A DNA stretch of 64,000 nucleotides, taken from Ilyonectria destructans (taxonomy: Eukaryota; Ascomycota; Sordariomycetes; Hypocreales; Nectriaceae). The notes under the pieces are model-generated. The model saw only the letters and a list, made by a program, of their open reading frames with translations. It was not told where the DNA came from and searched no databases. Positions 1 through 12,513 of the stretch are shown one piece after another; the stretch's first letter is position 1; every line of letters starts with the position of its first letter. Both the position numbers and the translations under genes were made by a program. The DNA lies in the NCBI GenBank assembly GCA_020740775.1, contig JAHEWK010000014.1:1116001-1180000 (forward strand). Direction: 5' to 3'.

Positions 1-1
1 A

Positions 2-2373
2 CAGAACCAGACAGCAATCTGGCGACATGGCCTGGCCTATCACGTCCTCCAGCTAGCCTTTAGTCCTGGTGCGCAGGTGCAAATCAAGGCCGAGGTGCGA
101 ATTTCCAACCACCAGATTGGGAGAGTGTAAAATTGACGAACCGGACAGGCTTTGGTCACCTCTGGTGATGTGATACGAAAGAACGCTGCCCTTCAGGAAA
201 GCTTCGCTCAGATCATGGTTCCCTCGCCCTTGGACGGGGGTGACGGAGTTGCGGGAAAGGCCAACGGACGAGCCAAAGTCTACGTAATTGATGCATTGCT
301 TGACTTAACTCTATGCATGCAAGACCTGCAGGAGTTCGACGTTCGCTTTGCCGCGTGTGGGTGTCTTCAGGCCTATTTTACGCACCACGCTGAGGTGAGG
401 TTGCATTTTCTTGGACGGGCTATCGAGGGGCACCAGTCTGGCCGAGACGAGTCAGCCAACGTCCTTTCTGTTTTGCTGCAATCTTCCGCAGAGGGACCGG
501 TGACCGATCCTTATCGGTATTGGTTCGCAGCTGTCATAACTTTTCATTTGCTGTATGACAGTCCTGAGACTAAGGCCAAGGCAATGAGCCTTACCGAGGG
601 CGACGCGACGAACGGCGAAGAGGTCGTGACCGGTATTCAAACCATTGCTGCGCATGTCATCTCGGGCCTTCGTCGGGGGGATGACGCACGTATTCTGGTG
701 GGGTATCTCATGCTGCTTCTTGGCTGGCTGTTTGAGGATCTCGACGCCGTCAACGATTTTCTTACTGAAGGTAGCAATGTACAAAGCTTGATACAGGCTG
801 TCTCGCAACCGGCTGCAACCGGCGGTGAGCTCGTACAAGGTTTGTGTGCGATGCTACTGGGTGTTGTATACGAATTCTCAACCAAGGACTCCCCGATCCC
901 GAGGGCCACATTGCACTCCATCTTCACATCGCGACTTGATCGGGATCATTACTTGGATCGGTTAGCGAAACTGCGCAGTCACCCATTCATGCGGGACTTT
1001 GAGGTCACCCCCCAAAAACTCGATACTACATCCCCTGGAAGAGTCGCCGATGTCTTCTTCGACTCTGTCTTTGTGGAGTTCTTCAAGGACAACTATAGCC
1101 GCGCAGCACGTGCTATTGACAGAGACCCTGGCATGGAGATACCTGTAGTCACGAATGGCGTACAGCAAGGTATTTCCAGGGAGCTTGTGGATTCCCTTCG
1201 CGTTCAATTGGAGGACAAGGATCGCGCGATACAGGACGCTCAATCGGCGATAGCTTCAATCGAGGGACAGCTTGGCCAGGAGCGAGCGGATCACCGGCGC
1301 ACCAGGGAATCAGGTGCAGTTGAGATGTCGAGGATCAAATCCGTCAACGAGGGCTTGCAGAAGCACCATGGCGAAGAGTTACGGTTTGTCACACCCCCCC
1401 TCCTTTGAATATTGAGTACGACTAATGGTTGTATGCACAGTAAGCTACAAGCTCAACTGGCTTCTAAGGAGAACGATCGCCGAAAGCAAATTGCACAACT
1501 TCAGACACAACAGACGGCCAAGGACAGTGAGCATCAAAAACAGTTGGTTCAGGCCCGGAAGGGGGCCGAGGCCGAGGCGGAGAGAGTGCAACGACGGAAA
1601 GATGCTGAGATGGCGGACCTGCGGGCAACTATCAGCCGACTCGAAGTCGATGTGTTGAAGGTATTATCCCCGTTGCATGTTTGGATGACACTGGCTTACG
1701 CGCACTCCCATTCAGGCACAGAAAAGCAAAACTCAAGAACTGCAAGAGTTGCGAGAACGGAGCACAACTGAACTGCGGGCCCTCGAGATGCGGAGGACAG
1801 CTGAGCTGAAGGACCTTCACGAACGAAACGTCGCCGAGCTTCGGGCTATTGAAACGCAGAGCGCAGCTGAGCTGAAGGATGTTCAAGAACGCAGTGCAAC
1901 TGAGTTGGATGAGCAGAGATCCAAAGCCCAAAAAGCCGAGACACGGAGCCAGGGCTTAGAGAAACAGCTCCGTGAATCCAGTACAGCGACTAAAGGCAGC
2001 CAATCCAAGACTAAGGAAGTGAGTACCTTGATGACTCGTGATCGGCGGAATTATGCGACTGACGGTGGTTAAAGTTGGAGTCGAAATTGGCCGAGTCGAA
2101 CAAGGCAAAGGAAGCCACGCAATCGGAGCTTGAGGATCTTCTCATGGTGTTCGGAGACCTGGAGGAAAAGGTGGCGAAATACAAGGTACGCCTCACTGCT
2201 TGCGGAAGCAGCATGTGCTATGACTAATCGCAATACAGGCTCGGCTGGCTGAGCTTGGTGAAGTTGTGTCGGATGGAGAGGATGATGACGAAGACGAAGA
2301 AGATGACGAAGATGACGAAGACGACGAAGAAGACGAAGGTGAAGACGATAACGACAAAGGAAAAGTCGCCTAA
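2..2373 (+). CDS. USO1: Vesicle-tethering protein Uso1/p115, 3' part (5' end outside window)
   Basis: Long coiled-coil tether for ER-to-Golgi COPII vesicles, acting on the cytosolic face of Golgi membranes. The first ~450 residues seen are the end of the armadillo-like p115 head; then come a long heptad-rich coiled coil with repeated ERxxxELR/ERxxAELKD blocks, the conserved block LLMVFGDLEEKVAKYKARLA, and a very acidic tail (run of D/E, residues encoded at about 2275-2360) ending in DKGKVA. Exons inferred: 2-94, 149-1383, 1441-1660, 1716-2018, 2075-2185, 2239-2373, with introns of 53-57 nt showing CTAAT-type branch sites before the acceptors at 1440 and 2238. The first visible intron (95-148) is the least certain. 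The acidic tail is known in the family to bind golgin and SNARE partners. Partial only because the window starts inside the gene; no breaks seen. The PRMT3 gene follows 281 bp downstream on the same strand. Confidence 0.9.
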
Positions 2374-2654
2374 CAAGTCGGGGCTGTGGAGGTTGTGTAA
2401 AATACCCCTTACAGAAATATTGAGAGGGTGCCTCGCCAGATTGCATTGCATCCATTACATTGCATCGTATTGGTTGGGGGACCCGGAAAATTCCCCAAGA
2501 GGGCATAGCCTCCTCCTCCAGTCGCTGTGATCCCACAAAACGCAGTCAAGCTTAACTGCGACGGTTCTGACTGATATTGGTATTGGCCTCGGTATTGTTC
2601 CAAGTTCGGCCACAGTATCCTGTTGCAATTTTGTGAACGTCAAACCCAGTAATC

Positions 2655-4348
<1,694 letters not shown>

Positions 4349-4435
4349 GCGAACTTGGCAACTGGAAAGCGAAGGTCAGAATAGGTTCAAGAGCATGGTT
4401 CAGGCAGAGGATTCGGCCCTGGGTTGCCACAGGCC

Positions 4436-6926
4436 TCAAAGATGAGGAACGCTGAGGCCCTGCAGGATTAGGTTCACAATGCTTAGGAATCCTTCTCCGA
4501 GGATAAAGCCCTGATCCAAAAGTTAGAATCTGCCAGCTTGGAGGTGGGTACCTATACGTACGGATGCGAGAATAATGAGCGGAGTGTTCGCTCGTCGCAG
4601 GACGTGGACCCAATACCATGCAAACAAGCCGCCAGCTGTTCGAGCCAACGTAAACGACGGGACGTTATACATGCCTTTTTTACATATTAGCAAGATGGTG
4701 ATTTGTACCAGCAAGACCTTGACTGACCAACGGCGACAGCGATTCCTCCTGGGATGAGAGGCCGCCATCTCTTTCCCATGGCGGCGGTCCTGACAATGGT
4801 CGTTGCCGCAAAGAGAACACCCGTTCCGATAGCCCATTCTTTGGCCATGTAAGGCAATCCAGCACCTGTGACGAGTCTGGCGGTGAAGATCCAAACATAG
4901 GCGGTCGGGACCTGGAAGAGCTCTCCAGGGATCTCGTAGACGCTGTCATACAACCCATGTCAGCAAGTCTCAACGCCTGCAGGACAACGTCGACAGAGAA
5001 AGCACTGACCGAGTATAGACACCGTAGATAAGAGCGCTGAGAACCGCACCAGCAGTGGCTCCAATGACCTGGCCCCAGAACTGAGCCTTTGGAGCTGCTC
5101 CTAGTAAATGACCTGTCTTGAGATCCTGCATGAGATCACCTGCTTGTAGTGCACCCTAGCTCTAACAGTTAGCGATTCAAGTCCGGAATGAGACACAGCG
5201 GGTTGGGTTGGCTTACAGCTTCAGACTAATAAAAAAAAGGATTACTATCAGTTGACTGTTCATGGTCGTGGAGTAAGGGCAAGACCTACCACAGCGCCAG
5301 CAATGAGGTTGATGAGAACACTGGACTTGTGAGTTTGAGGAATAATGAAGGCGAAGAACAATTGGGCGAGCTTGCTAATCCCTGAGACTGGGTTTAAGTC
5401 CGTCTCACCCAACGCCCTGACACCCATGATGCTCAAAACCAAGGCCATGAGAACAGCGATGATGGTGGCATAGAGGGGGACAAGGTTGCCAAAAACAAAA
5501 TGAATCGTTAGAACACAGATTGCGATTGATGCGACGAGGCCGATAGACACGAAACTGCCGCTGATGCGTTGCTCCGGCGGGGCATCCTCGTCCTCGTCCT
5601 CTTCCACAGGGTCAGGGTCAGTTGGAGACTCCTCTGTTCTCGTTTCATCCAAAGAGGTTGGCTCGGTATCGTCGTTGCGGAGTAGAGAGTAGTCATGGGA
5701 GCGCCGCTTCCACAGCCCTATGATCCCATGCTCCTGAACTTGGTGTCGCAGCGAGGCCATAATGCCAAACAGATCCTTGGATAAGAAGGGTCTTAAGGTG
5801 ACGTATGCGAGGCTAACTACGGCGTCCACCAACATGATCGCCAGTGAGATCCAGATGATCCAGCCTTTGCTGCCATTTTCCCAATCGTCAACGTCACCAG
5901 GAGCCCAGCCTCGATACTTTGCGAGGGGGCTCAGGATGCCCCAGCCAACGACGGCGCCAATGGTCATGTGGAGCGTGGTTTCCGTGCCCATAATGATTCC
6001 CTGGCCGACATATGCGAGACTGGGGTTCAGGGTCCAGAGCCAGGTGTGGGCTGCAACAGAGCCGAAAACGGGCAGGTTGCGCAGGATAGGGAAGAAGTAG
6101 GTCAGAAGTGTGGATAGGCCAGAGCCGACAAAGCATATCAGCAGGAGGCGCATGTTCGAGGCCCAGTCTGTGCTGTCATGAGTCTCCTCGAGCGTTCCCG
6201 GCTGCTCTTCGTCAGTCACAGCTGGGCCAGCATTTTCTGTCTGCAGGGATGCGTCGTGAGGCACGAGGCTTGCGAAGCCACCCTTTGCGGCGGCATCGAG
6301 CTCTTCCTTAGAGGACTGCTGCCCGTGCAACACTGAGATCAAAACAGCAGTACTGAAACCACTGGGGAACTTGAGACGTTCCCTAATGATGACTTGATGT
6401 CGCCTGTGGGAGCGTAGGACAGCGGTGAGCAAGATTGGGATACAGGATTGGGGCAGGGGCGAGGCTCACAAAGGAACGGCAAAGACAACGCCAAAGTAGC
6501 AGAGCCCAAGGGACCAAATAATAAGCTGCCAGGTGCTCAGAGTAATCGGGCCCTGTTCGTCAGCAGCCAGCAGGTAGTTCAATGCCGGGATCTACAGCTG
6601 GTTAGCGCGTGTCCCGTCGAAGGGGTTGGGACGGGGAATCCACTGACAACGCCGACGAAGCCGCAGCCAAGAGGCATGATGGCCATGCCGCAAGCAACGC
6701 TCTGCAGGAGGACGTTCTCGACGGGAGAGAACGGGAAGCGGAGGTGCGGAGAAAGCAGCTTGAAGATGCCGAAGCCCATGAGGCTGGCGGGCATCGACAT
6801 GATGGACACCCAGCCCGTCTGCAGGCCAAAGTACATGTTGGAGAAGCAGATGACGGTGCCGACGGCGAGCCCGGCGAGGACGGCCCTGACGGTGAAGCTG
6901 CGCCCAGGAATCGACTTGGTCACCAT
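4436..6926 (-). CDS. OPT-family oligopeptide transporter
   Basis: Proton-coupled importer of the OPT/YSL superfamily; substrate may be small peptides or metal chelates and cannot be told from sequence. Exons on the minus strand: 6926-6648, 6591-6470, 6403-5290, 5225-5217, 5155-5010, 4942-4728, 4674-4562, 4510-4436, giving 690 aa. Recognisable OPT blocks: RAVLAGLAVGTVICFSNMYF, GLQTGWVSIMS, WSLGLCYFGVVFAVPL, QVIIRERLKFPSG, SEAGALQAGDLMQDLKTGHL, PGGIAVAVGMYNVPSFTLAR and TPLIILASGFILGEGFLSIV. Many hydrophobic membrane segments and an acidic cytosolic loop (EEDEDEDAPPEQR) are visible. Exon 4 is only 9 nt and encodes Ser-Glu-Ala. The start (6926) is the first ATG in frame; the frame stays open a little upstream without an ATG, so a short 5' exon could be missing. 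Convergent with the PRMT3 gene, whose stop lies 87 bp away. Confidence 0.88.
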
Positions 6927-7448
6927 GATGCCGAGGTTTCGATGCCGACGCGAAGCTGCTGCTGATGCAATGCTTCTGGCAGTGTCGTCGTCGGCCGTCG
7001 TTCTCGCAGGGAGCAAGCGGGTTGATGTACTAAATAAGCAGGGAGCCCACCCCTGTCCCGCTGCCGCCTCCGAGCCCGGTGATTACTAATGCGGAAGAAG
7101 ATTGCAAAGCAGCACAACTTCACGAGAAGATAAAATTAATTCAACCCCATTTGGGCCGAATTGTCGCAGCCAAATCAAGCGCATGAGACAAGTACACCAG
7201 GAGCTCTAGCAAGGCATTGTCCATTCTGAGGGAGCCAAGCCGACGGATATGTACAGTAGGAATACACAAAATGGTACAAATATACGCTTATCATCCCGAA
7301 CTCCGTATAAGTTCCAATCAAGTTACACCATCCTCCAGCAGCAGCCAGGGTTTAGGATTCCCCTCGGCCCTTGCTGGTGCCCCTACAACTGAACACTCTT
7401 CACAACTCTACATAACAACTATACACAACTCATCGACATGTCCCCAGC
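6927..7448. other. Intergenic: OPT transporter promoter and RAV1 3' end
   Basis: About 520 bp between two minus-strand genes. It should hold the 5' leader and promoter of the OPT gene and the 3' UTR of RAV1. No further gene or convincing motif seen; short open frames lack coding character. Confidence 0.5.
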
Positions 7449-10400
7449 CTAGAAGCCAAAGCTATCCAGCAGCGAGCTTGCATCTGGCTCCTGGAATGTT
7501 GTTGGCGGCGCCTGGGAGGTCTTCTTCCCGCTGGTCTGTGTCTCAAACTGCAGAGAAGGCGTTGGCAGATCAGCCACCACAAGCGACGCGCGACGGCGAA
7601 GCAGCTTCAGCGGGTTGACCTCCCCACCAAAGCCGGGTAGCCCTGGTTGCTGGAACTCCCAGTTGCGCACTAAAATAACATTAGCATTCTAGCGATGTAG
7701 AAGATCGGGTTTAATAAATACCTAGGTCTAGGCCCAACAGATCGCAACCCATGCGGTCGTAGAGTTTGGCGCTGTGCAAGACAAACTCCCACTCCACCTT
7801 AGGTGTGACTTTGGATGCGCCCCGCAACGTTTGCAGCGTCTGATGTCGCAGGTGTGAGTAAAGAACAACTAGAGCCGGATCATCTGTGAGGAACAGCCGT
7901 GATTTGATGTCAGGTGAGCAGGGGGTCTCCAGCAGAGTGTAGACAGGCATCTGCGAGAAATATTAGTTAAGAAGCCATCACGAGTTCCCCGAGGGTGCCA
8001 TACAATCAGCGCCCGAACCGCCATATCTTTGCGGCCTAGCAACCAGAATGCCCAGGACGCAAGCCAGCGGTTGCCTTCCTGAGCTGCTAGTGGAAGCACC
8101 TCATCCTGAAGCAATCTCCGCAAGACTGGACCATTGTCTCCTTCATAAACCCGTGCTATAGCTATGGCGAGTTGCATGTCCTTGAGTTGCTTCAGACAAA
8201 CCTCCACGGCGTCGTGGAGGTGGTCAGCTAGGAGGAAGAATGCAGCAGCATATTCTGTTCAACGTAAGCATCTCCCTGGGAATATTCAGTTCAGGCTGTG
8301 GCATACCGAATCGCCGCTTGCTAAGCAATGCATACGCATTCTTAAGAGCCGTTGTCTTCCACTTTGGATCCTCAAAGTTATTCGACAATAGCCGTTGGGT
8401 CGCTCCTTGTTCCTTGTTCCAGTTTGCCATTCGCCAAAGACCTTGAAGCACTGTCTTTTTGCGGAGTGCAAGGTAGTACAGGCTACAGTTCACGGGATTC
8501 TTCACCTCGCTCCTGGTATACTCATTACGAGCAATCAGTTCAAACTGAGTTTTCTGCAGGACGTCAGGTCATAGTGATTATCATATCGCGAAGAAGATAT
8601 ACTTACCAGGGCAGCCGCATCAGAGAGCCACATAAAAAGGCCGCTTTCACGAGCGTGTTCCCAAAGCATGGTCCCGTGGTTCTGTCGAGACACAAAGTCC
8701 ACCAAAATGTCTTGGCTGTTCGAATGATACGCCCAATTGATCTCACGCCATGACAGATGCATTTCGTTGGTTCTCCCCTTGCGGAGTGCATGCTGGCGGA
8801 AGAAGAGCATAAATCGAGCGCCATTCTCATCCATGGACCGACGATGTCGTTCCACTAGAGATACACACTCGATAATGTCCGCCAGCTGTATCTGTTCGTG
8901 GCCGGACAATTGGGGAATTCCCAGCTTGGTCAGCTTGTCGTTGATGGCAACCGCGGTTTGTTCGGTGAAAACGTCATCGTCTTCACCATCATCTTCGGAA
9001 CCGCTCAGGTACGAACCCGAGGCCTTCTCGATGGCCCGAGTATGGGATTGCTATTGGGCAATGTGAGCGTCTGCAAATGGATGCGAGGCTTCAATTCACT
9101 TACCATCGGGTCATAGAACTCCCCCTCATCCATTCCCAAGTAGTTGTCAATAGTCTCGCCTTGAATGTGGTACTTCAATATCTTATGAAGTGCCACGAGG
9201 GTCCGTCTCACTAGGGTAGTCTTCCCCGACAGTATGCATTGACTGAGAAATTGTGGGTGGAATACCGGCAGAGGGCCGTTGAATCGTTGAACTGCCTCGA
9301 ATATGTCCCATGCTCCATCCTTGCGAGGCGGTAGACGAAGGTCTGCCCGATGAGACTCGGCAACACCAACCTGTCTGTCCTGTACGAACATCTGGTTGCC
9401 TGCTCCAATGACCAAATGGCCATCACCTAACCAAGTTGAGTCGCCAATAGGATGCGGAGTAAGTTCACGGATACTAATCTCCCGTATCTGGGCCCAGGCC
9501 GGACCCTTGTTGAGATAGTCAAACCGCATCTGTGACAGGAGAATCACTCGATATTGGAAGCCAACGGCCAAAATGGATTGCGAGTCAGGCGTTGATGTCC
9601 AATCGAGGTCTCGGATCATATTGTGTGTCTTGAAGTCGTTTTCGTACTCAAGTCGGGAGCTGCCTCCGTCCCATATTGTGAGTTGTGACCTTGTCGAGTT
9701 CACCAAGGCGGCCTTCTTCAGGGTGCTCCCGCTGACCAGGGCAGGCTCAGACAGGCCAGTTTCTGTGGAACATGTAGACAGCCACCCAACCTTGTTCTGC
9801 TCGGGATCGACTCGTGCGGTCCAAAAGTCAACCCGGCCGGTCTGACTATACGAGATGGCAACGTCACGAGCGAATATGTCCAGAAACCCAGAGACAACCG
9901 GGGATGAGCCTGCAGGATCTACTGGAAGAACATAGGCCAAACCTTCGGCATCTTCCAGCTCAAATCGACAGAACTCCTTTATATTAGCCCCGGTAGTTGT
10001 GTTTGGGTCATCGAAGTATCGGGGGAGGTTGATTTCCCACACAATTCCCTGTCGCTCTGACGTCACGGTGGCAATGTGTGCGACAGTATATTCTTTGACT
10101 TGTCGCCGTGGTAGAAGAATGAGGCATAGAGGCTTTCCCGATGCTTGATAGTCGCATTGGGCAATGGAGCGAGCCTGAGCTGACCGACAGTCCCAGAGCG
10201 AGATGGTATCTTGGCAGAGGAAGACAACGAACCTGCCCTTCCGCAGAACGCATATGCGATGAATATGGCGCTTCTCTGGGATGACACTGGCACGAGACAA
10301 GCCGAGGCCGGGATTCTTTTGTGGATTCAAGACGTGCTTCCATACGATGCTCTCGCCATCTCGGGTCCGTGAAACGACAGCTCGCCCACTGAAATTTCGC

Positions 10401-11778
10401 ACGATTTTTGTAATGGAGCTTGAGTGGCCGGACCAAACCGTATGTAGGGCAAGACGCCTGTCATTCGTTGTCGGATCAAAAAGATCTGCAACGCTCCCTG
10501 TGAAGACCCCTATTCTTCCATCGAAGGAATGCAGCAAGATATGAACCTTACCACTCTTCCTGTCACAGTAGGTCTGTACTTCGGTGTGGGGTGTCTTTTG
10601 GGATGCCAAAAACTGGCCGAGGAGCTCGAAATGGGGGGATTTGACCTGTGCGACATTGAAGATGGTTGGCGTGCCAGCAGAGCTGCTGGAGACATTCTCC
10701 ATGGCCCAGGCAGACATCATTCCTCGGCCATCAAGGGCAATACATATCTCCGGGTTTTTGTTTGCAATGGCGACCAGATGCTCAAGTGCGACTTCGTCAG
10801 TACTGGGATCATCAGACATGCGGTCCTCCACTGCTTTCTCCACAGATGCCGTGAAGTCTCGACCATCAAGAATGAAGGCCCAGCGCATATCTTGCGGGCT
10901 AGGGTAGTCCCGAGACGGCGCACAAATATCAACCTGGCCCCAAAGCTGCCAATGCTTCCCGTCAGGGCTCTCCGTCGGTATCCAGACGCGAACACACTTG
11001 TCGAGGCAAATAGTATACAGGACATTGTCGGCGGTCTGTTCGATGTGGAATGGCTTGCGCCACCTGGCCGAGGTCACAACGGCCGGGTGACGGAGGTATG
11101 TCAAGTCGAATCGGACTTCATCGGAGCCATATGTCAACCGGCGCCAGACCTTGACGAGGCGGTCGTGTTGGCCAGCAGAGGCAATATATGCGGAATCGTA
11201 GGAGAGCGAGGCGTACTTGACAGGGCTCGGGAGCTTCTTCTGCCATATACATTTCGGTTCGGATTTCGTTCCATACAGAGAGAGGGAGCTGGTGGCGACG
11301 AGAAGCTCCTCCGAGCCACCCCAGGATAAGGCGCATGTCGATTCGGGATTCGGGTGGGGGATGTCGAAGGTCGATTCCAGCGCCCACTACCAAAGCTGTG
11401 AGCACTCCCATCCACTTTATAAGTCACATCAGCATTGGGGAGATGGACGAACCTTCAGCGCATCTTCCCGAGATCCAAACGGCCGGTAGACTCGCACTTG
11501 TTCCGGGGTGCATGTAGCTATCTTGCCCGAGGCTTCGTCGAAGGCGATGGCTTCCAGGGGCTGCGGGTCGTCATCGTAGATTGTCTGGAGGACCCCGTGG
11601 GATCCATCGAGGATTGCGAAAGCGCTACCGGTGATGTATGCCTGTGAGGGGACGCGCATTTAGCTAGAGTCGGGGTAGGAGTCGTCGTGGCACCTACGTT
11701 GATGTGTCTGGCGTCCCAGTAGCCCGAGGCCAGACCTTGGAGCCTCGACTGCGGCTTACCAGGCAGGACGGCTTTCAT
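7449..11778 (-). CDS. RAV1: Rav1, RAVE complex subunit (V-ATPase assembly regulator)
   Basis: Large subunit of RAVE (Rav1-Rav2-Skp1), which reassembles the V1 and Vo sectors of the vacuolar/endosomal proton ATPase; related to animal rabconnectin-3/DMXL. Exons: 11778-11698, 11641-11453, 11386-9104, 9050-8607, 8553-8307, 8254-8004, 7950-7722, 7669-7449, giving 1,314 aa with every join in frame and introns of 52-66 nt. N-terminal ~700 residues are degenerate WD40 repeats (e.g. TIWDGGSSRLEYENDFKTHN, VKVWRRLTYG). The C-terminal Rav1 domain follows, with LSWREINWAYHSNSQDILVD, LWEHARESGLFMWLSD, and the helical block YAAAFFLLADHLHDAVEVCL...GNRWLASWAFWLLGRKDMAV. The C-terminus is short and low-complexity, ending LLDSFGF. 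Start at MKAVLPGKPQSRLQGLA is the only ATG giving a full first WD unit. Complete, no odd features. Confidence 0.93.
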
Positions 11779-12513
11779 GCTACCAAAAAAAAAATCACGG
11801 ATCGCGCATCTCCAGGAGGTTAAATAAGGAGTCGGGCAGCCTGATATGGCGGGTGAGGCGATTTGGATTGGATTCGTAGGAGCTGCGCTTGCTTGCTGTG
11901 GTTGAGGTCATCGGAGCCTGGGAATCATGCAGTAAACGGGAGTACAGGTACCTACTACGTAGCCGCATCCATTGCAGTAGCGTGACGACGTGACGTGACG
12001 TGCGCTCTGCACGCCCCACTAAATATAGACTCACAAGCATCGCTTTTACTTTGTATATTACCGGTATTAAGGTACAGACACTCTGTCTGCCATTATCCTA
12101 TTGTCGAGGTGTTGACGAGCAAATACTGTGACAACAAGAATAATACAAGGCTTGCATTCGTCAAACTAGCAGGACTGGCATTGGTCACAGGGTCCTCAAG
12201 CTCCTCATTGAACGAGGATTACCAAAATTCGTCACAATGTCGAGGAAAATAGGAAATGTTCTCAAATGTCTTTGCCTCTCCCAGCAAAGGGTGAATTGCT
12301 TCATATCTCCAACCGAAAAAGAAAGAAAAAACGCCCCCAGCTCCTTGCCATGTAGTATATATCAATAGTAAGGGTATCCATTGTGAGCCCGTCATCCAAC
12401 ATCAAAAAGTGCATCCAACTCTTCCCAGCCAGCGTAGCTCGATTGCTTGAACCAAATCCCCTCCCCGTTCCCCCATTTTCATGTGCAGAGGCTAAAAGTC
12501 CCATTTACACAAT
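11779..12513. other. Intergenic: RAV1 promoter and SFI1 3' end
   Basis: 735 bp between two minus-strand genes. A run of GACGT units lies at about 11984-12003 (gacgacgtgacgtgacgtg), a plausible bZIP/CRE-like element upstream of RAV1. No gene recognised; short open frames are not convincing. Confidence 0.45.
11984..12003. promoter_or_regulatory. Clustered GACGT repeats upstream of RAV1
   Basis: Three to four overlapping GACGT cores lie in about 20 bp, roughly 210-225 bp upstream of the RAV1 start codon (gene on minus strand). GACGT is the half-site core of fungal bZIP (CRE/ATF-like) binding sites. Role is inferred from the motif only. Confidence 0.3.

Noticed and set aside
2275..2360. Frameshifted low-complexity gene on the minus strand opposite the acidic tail of USO1
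   Set aside because: It is only the reverse reading of a GAT/GAA-rich coding tract; the plus-strand frame gives the conserved Uso1 acidic tail.
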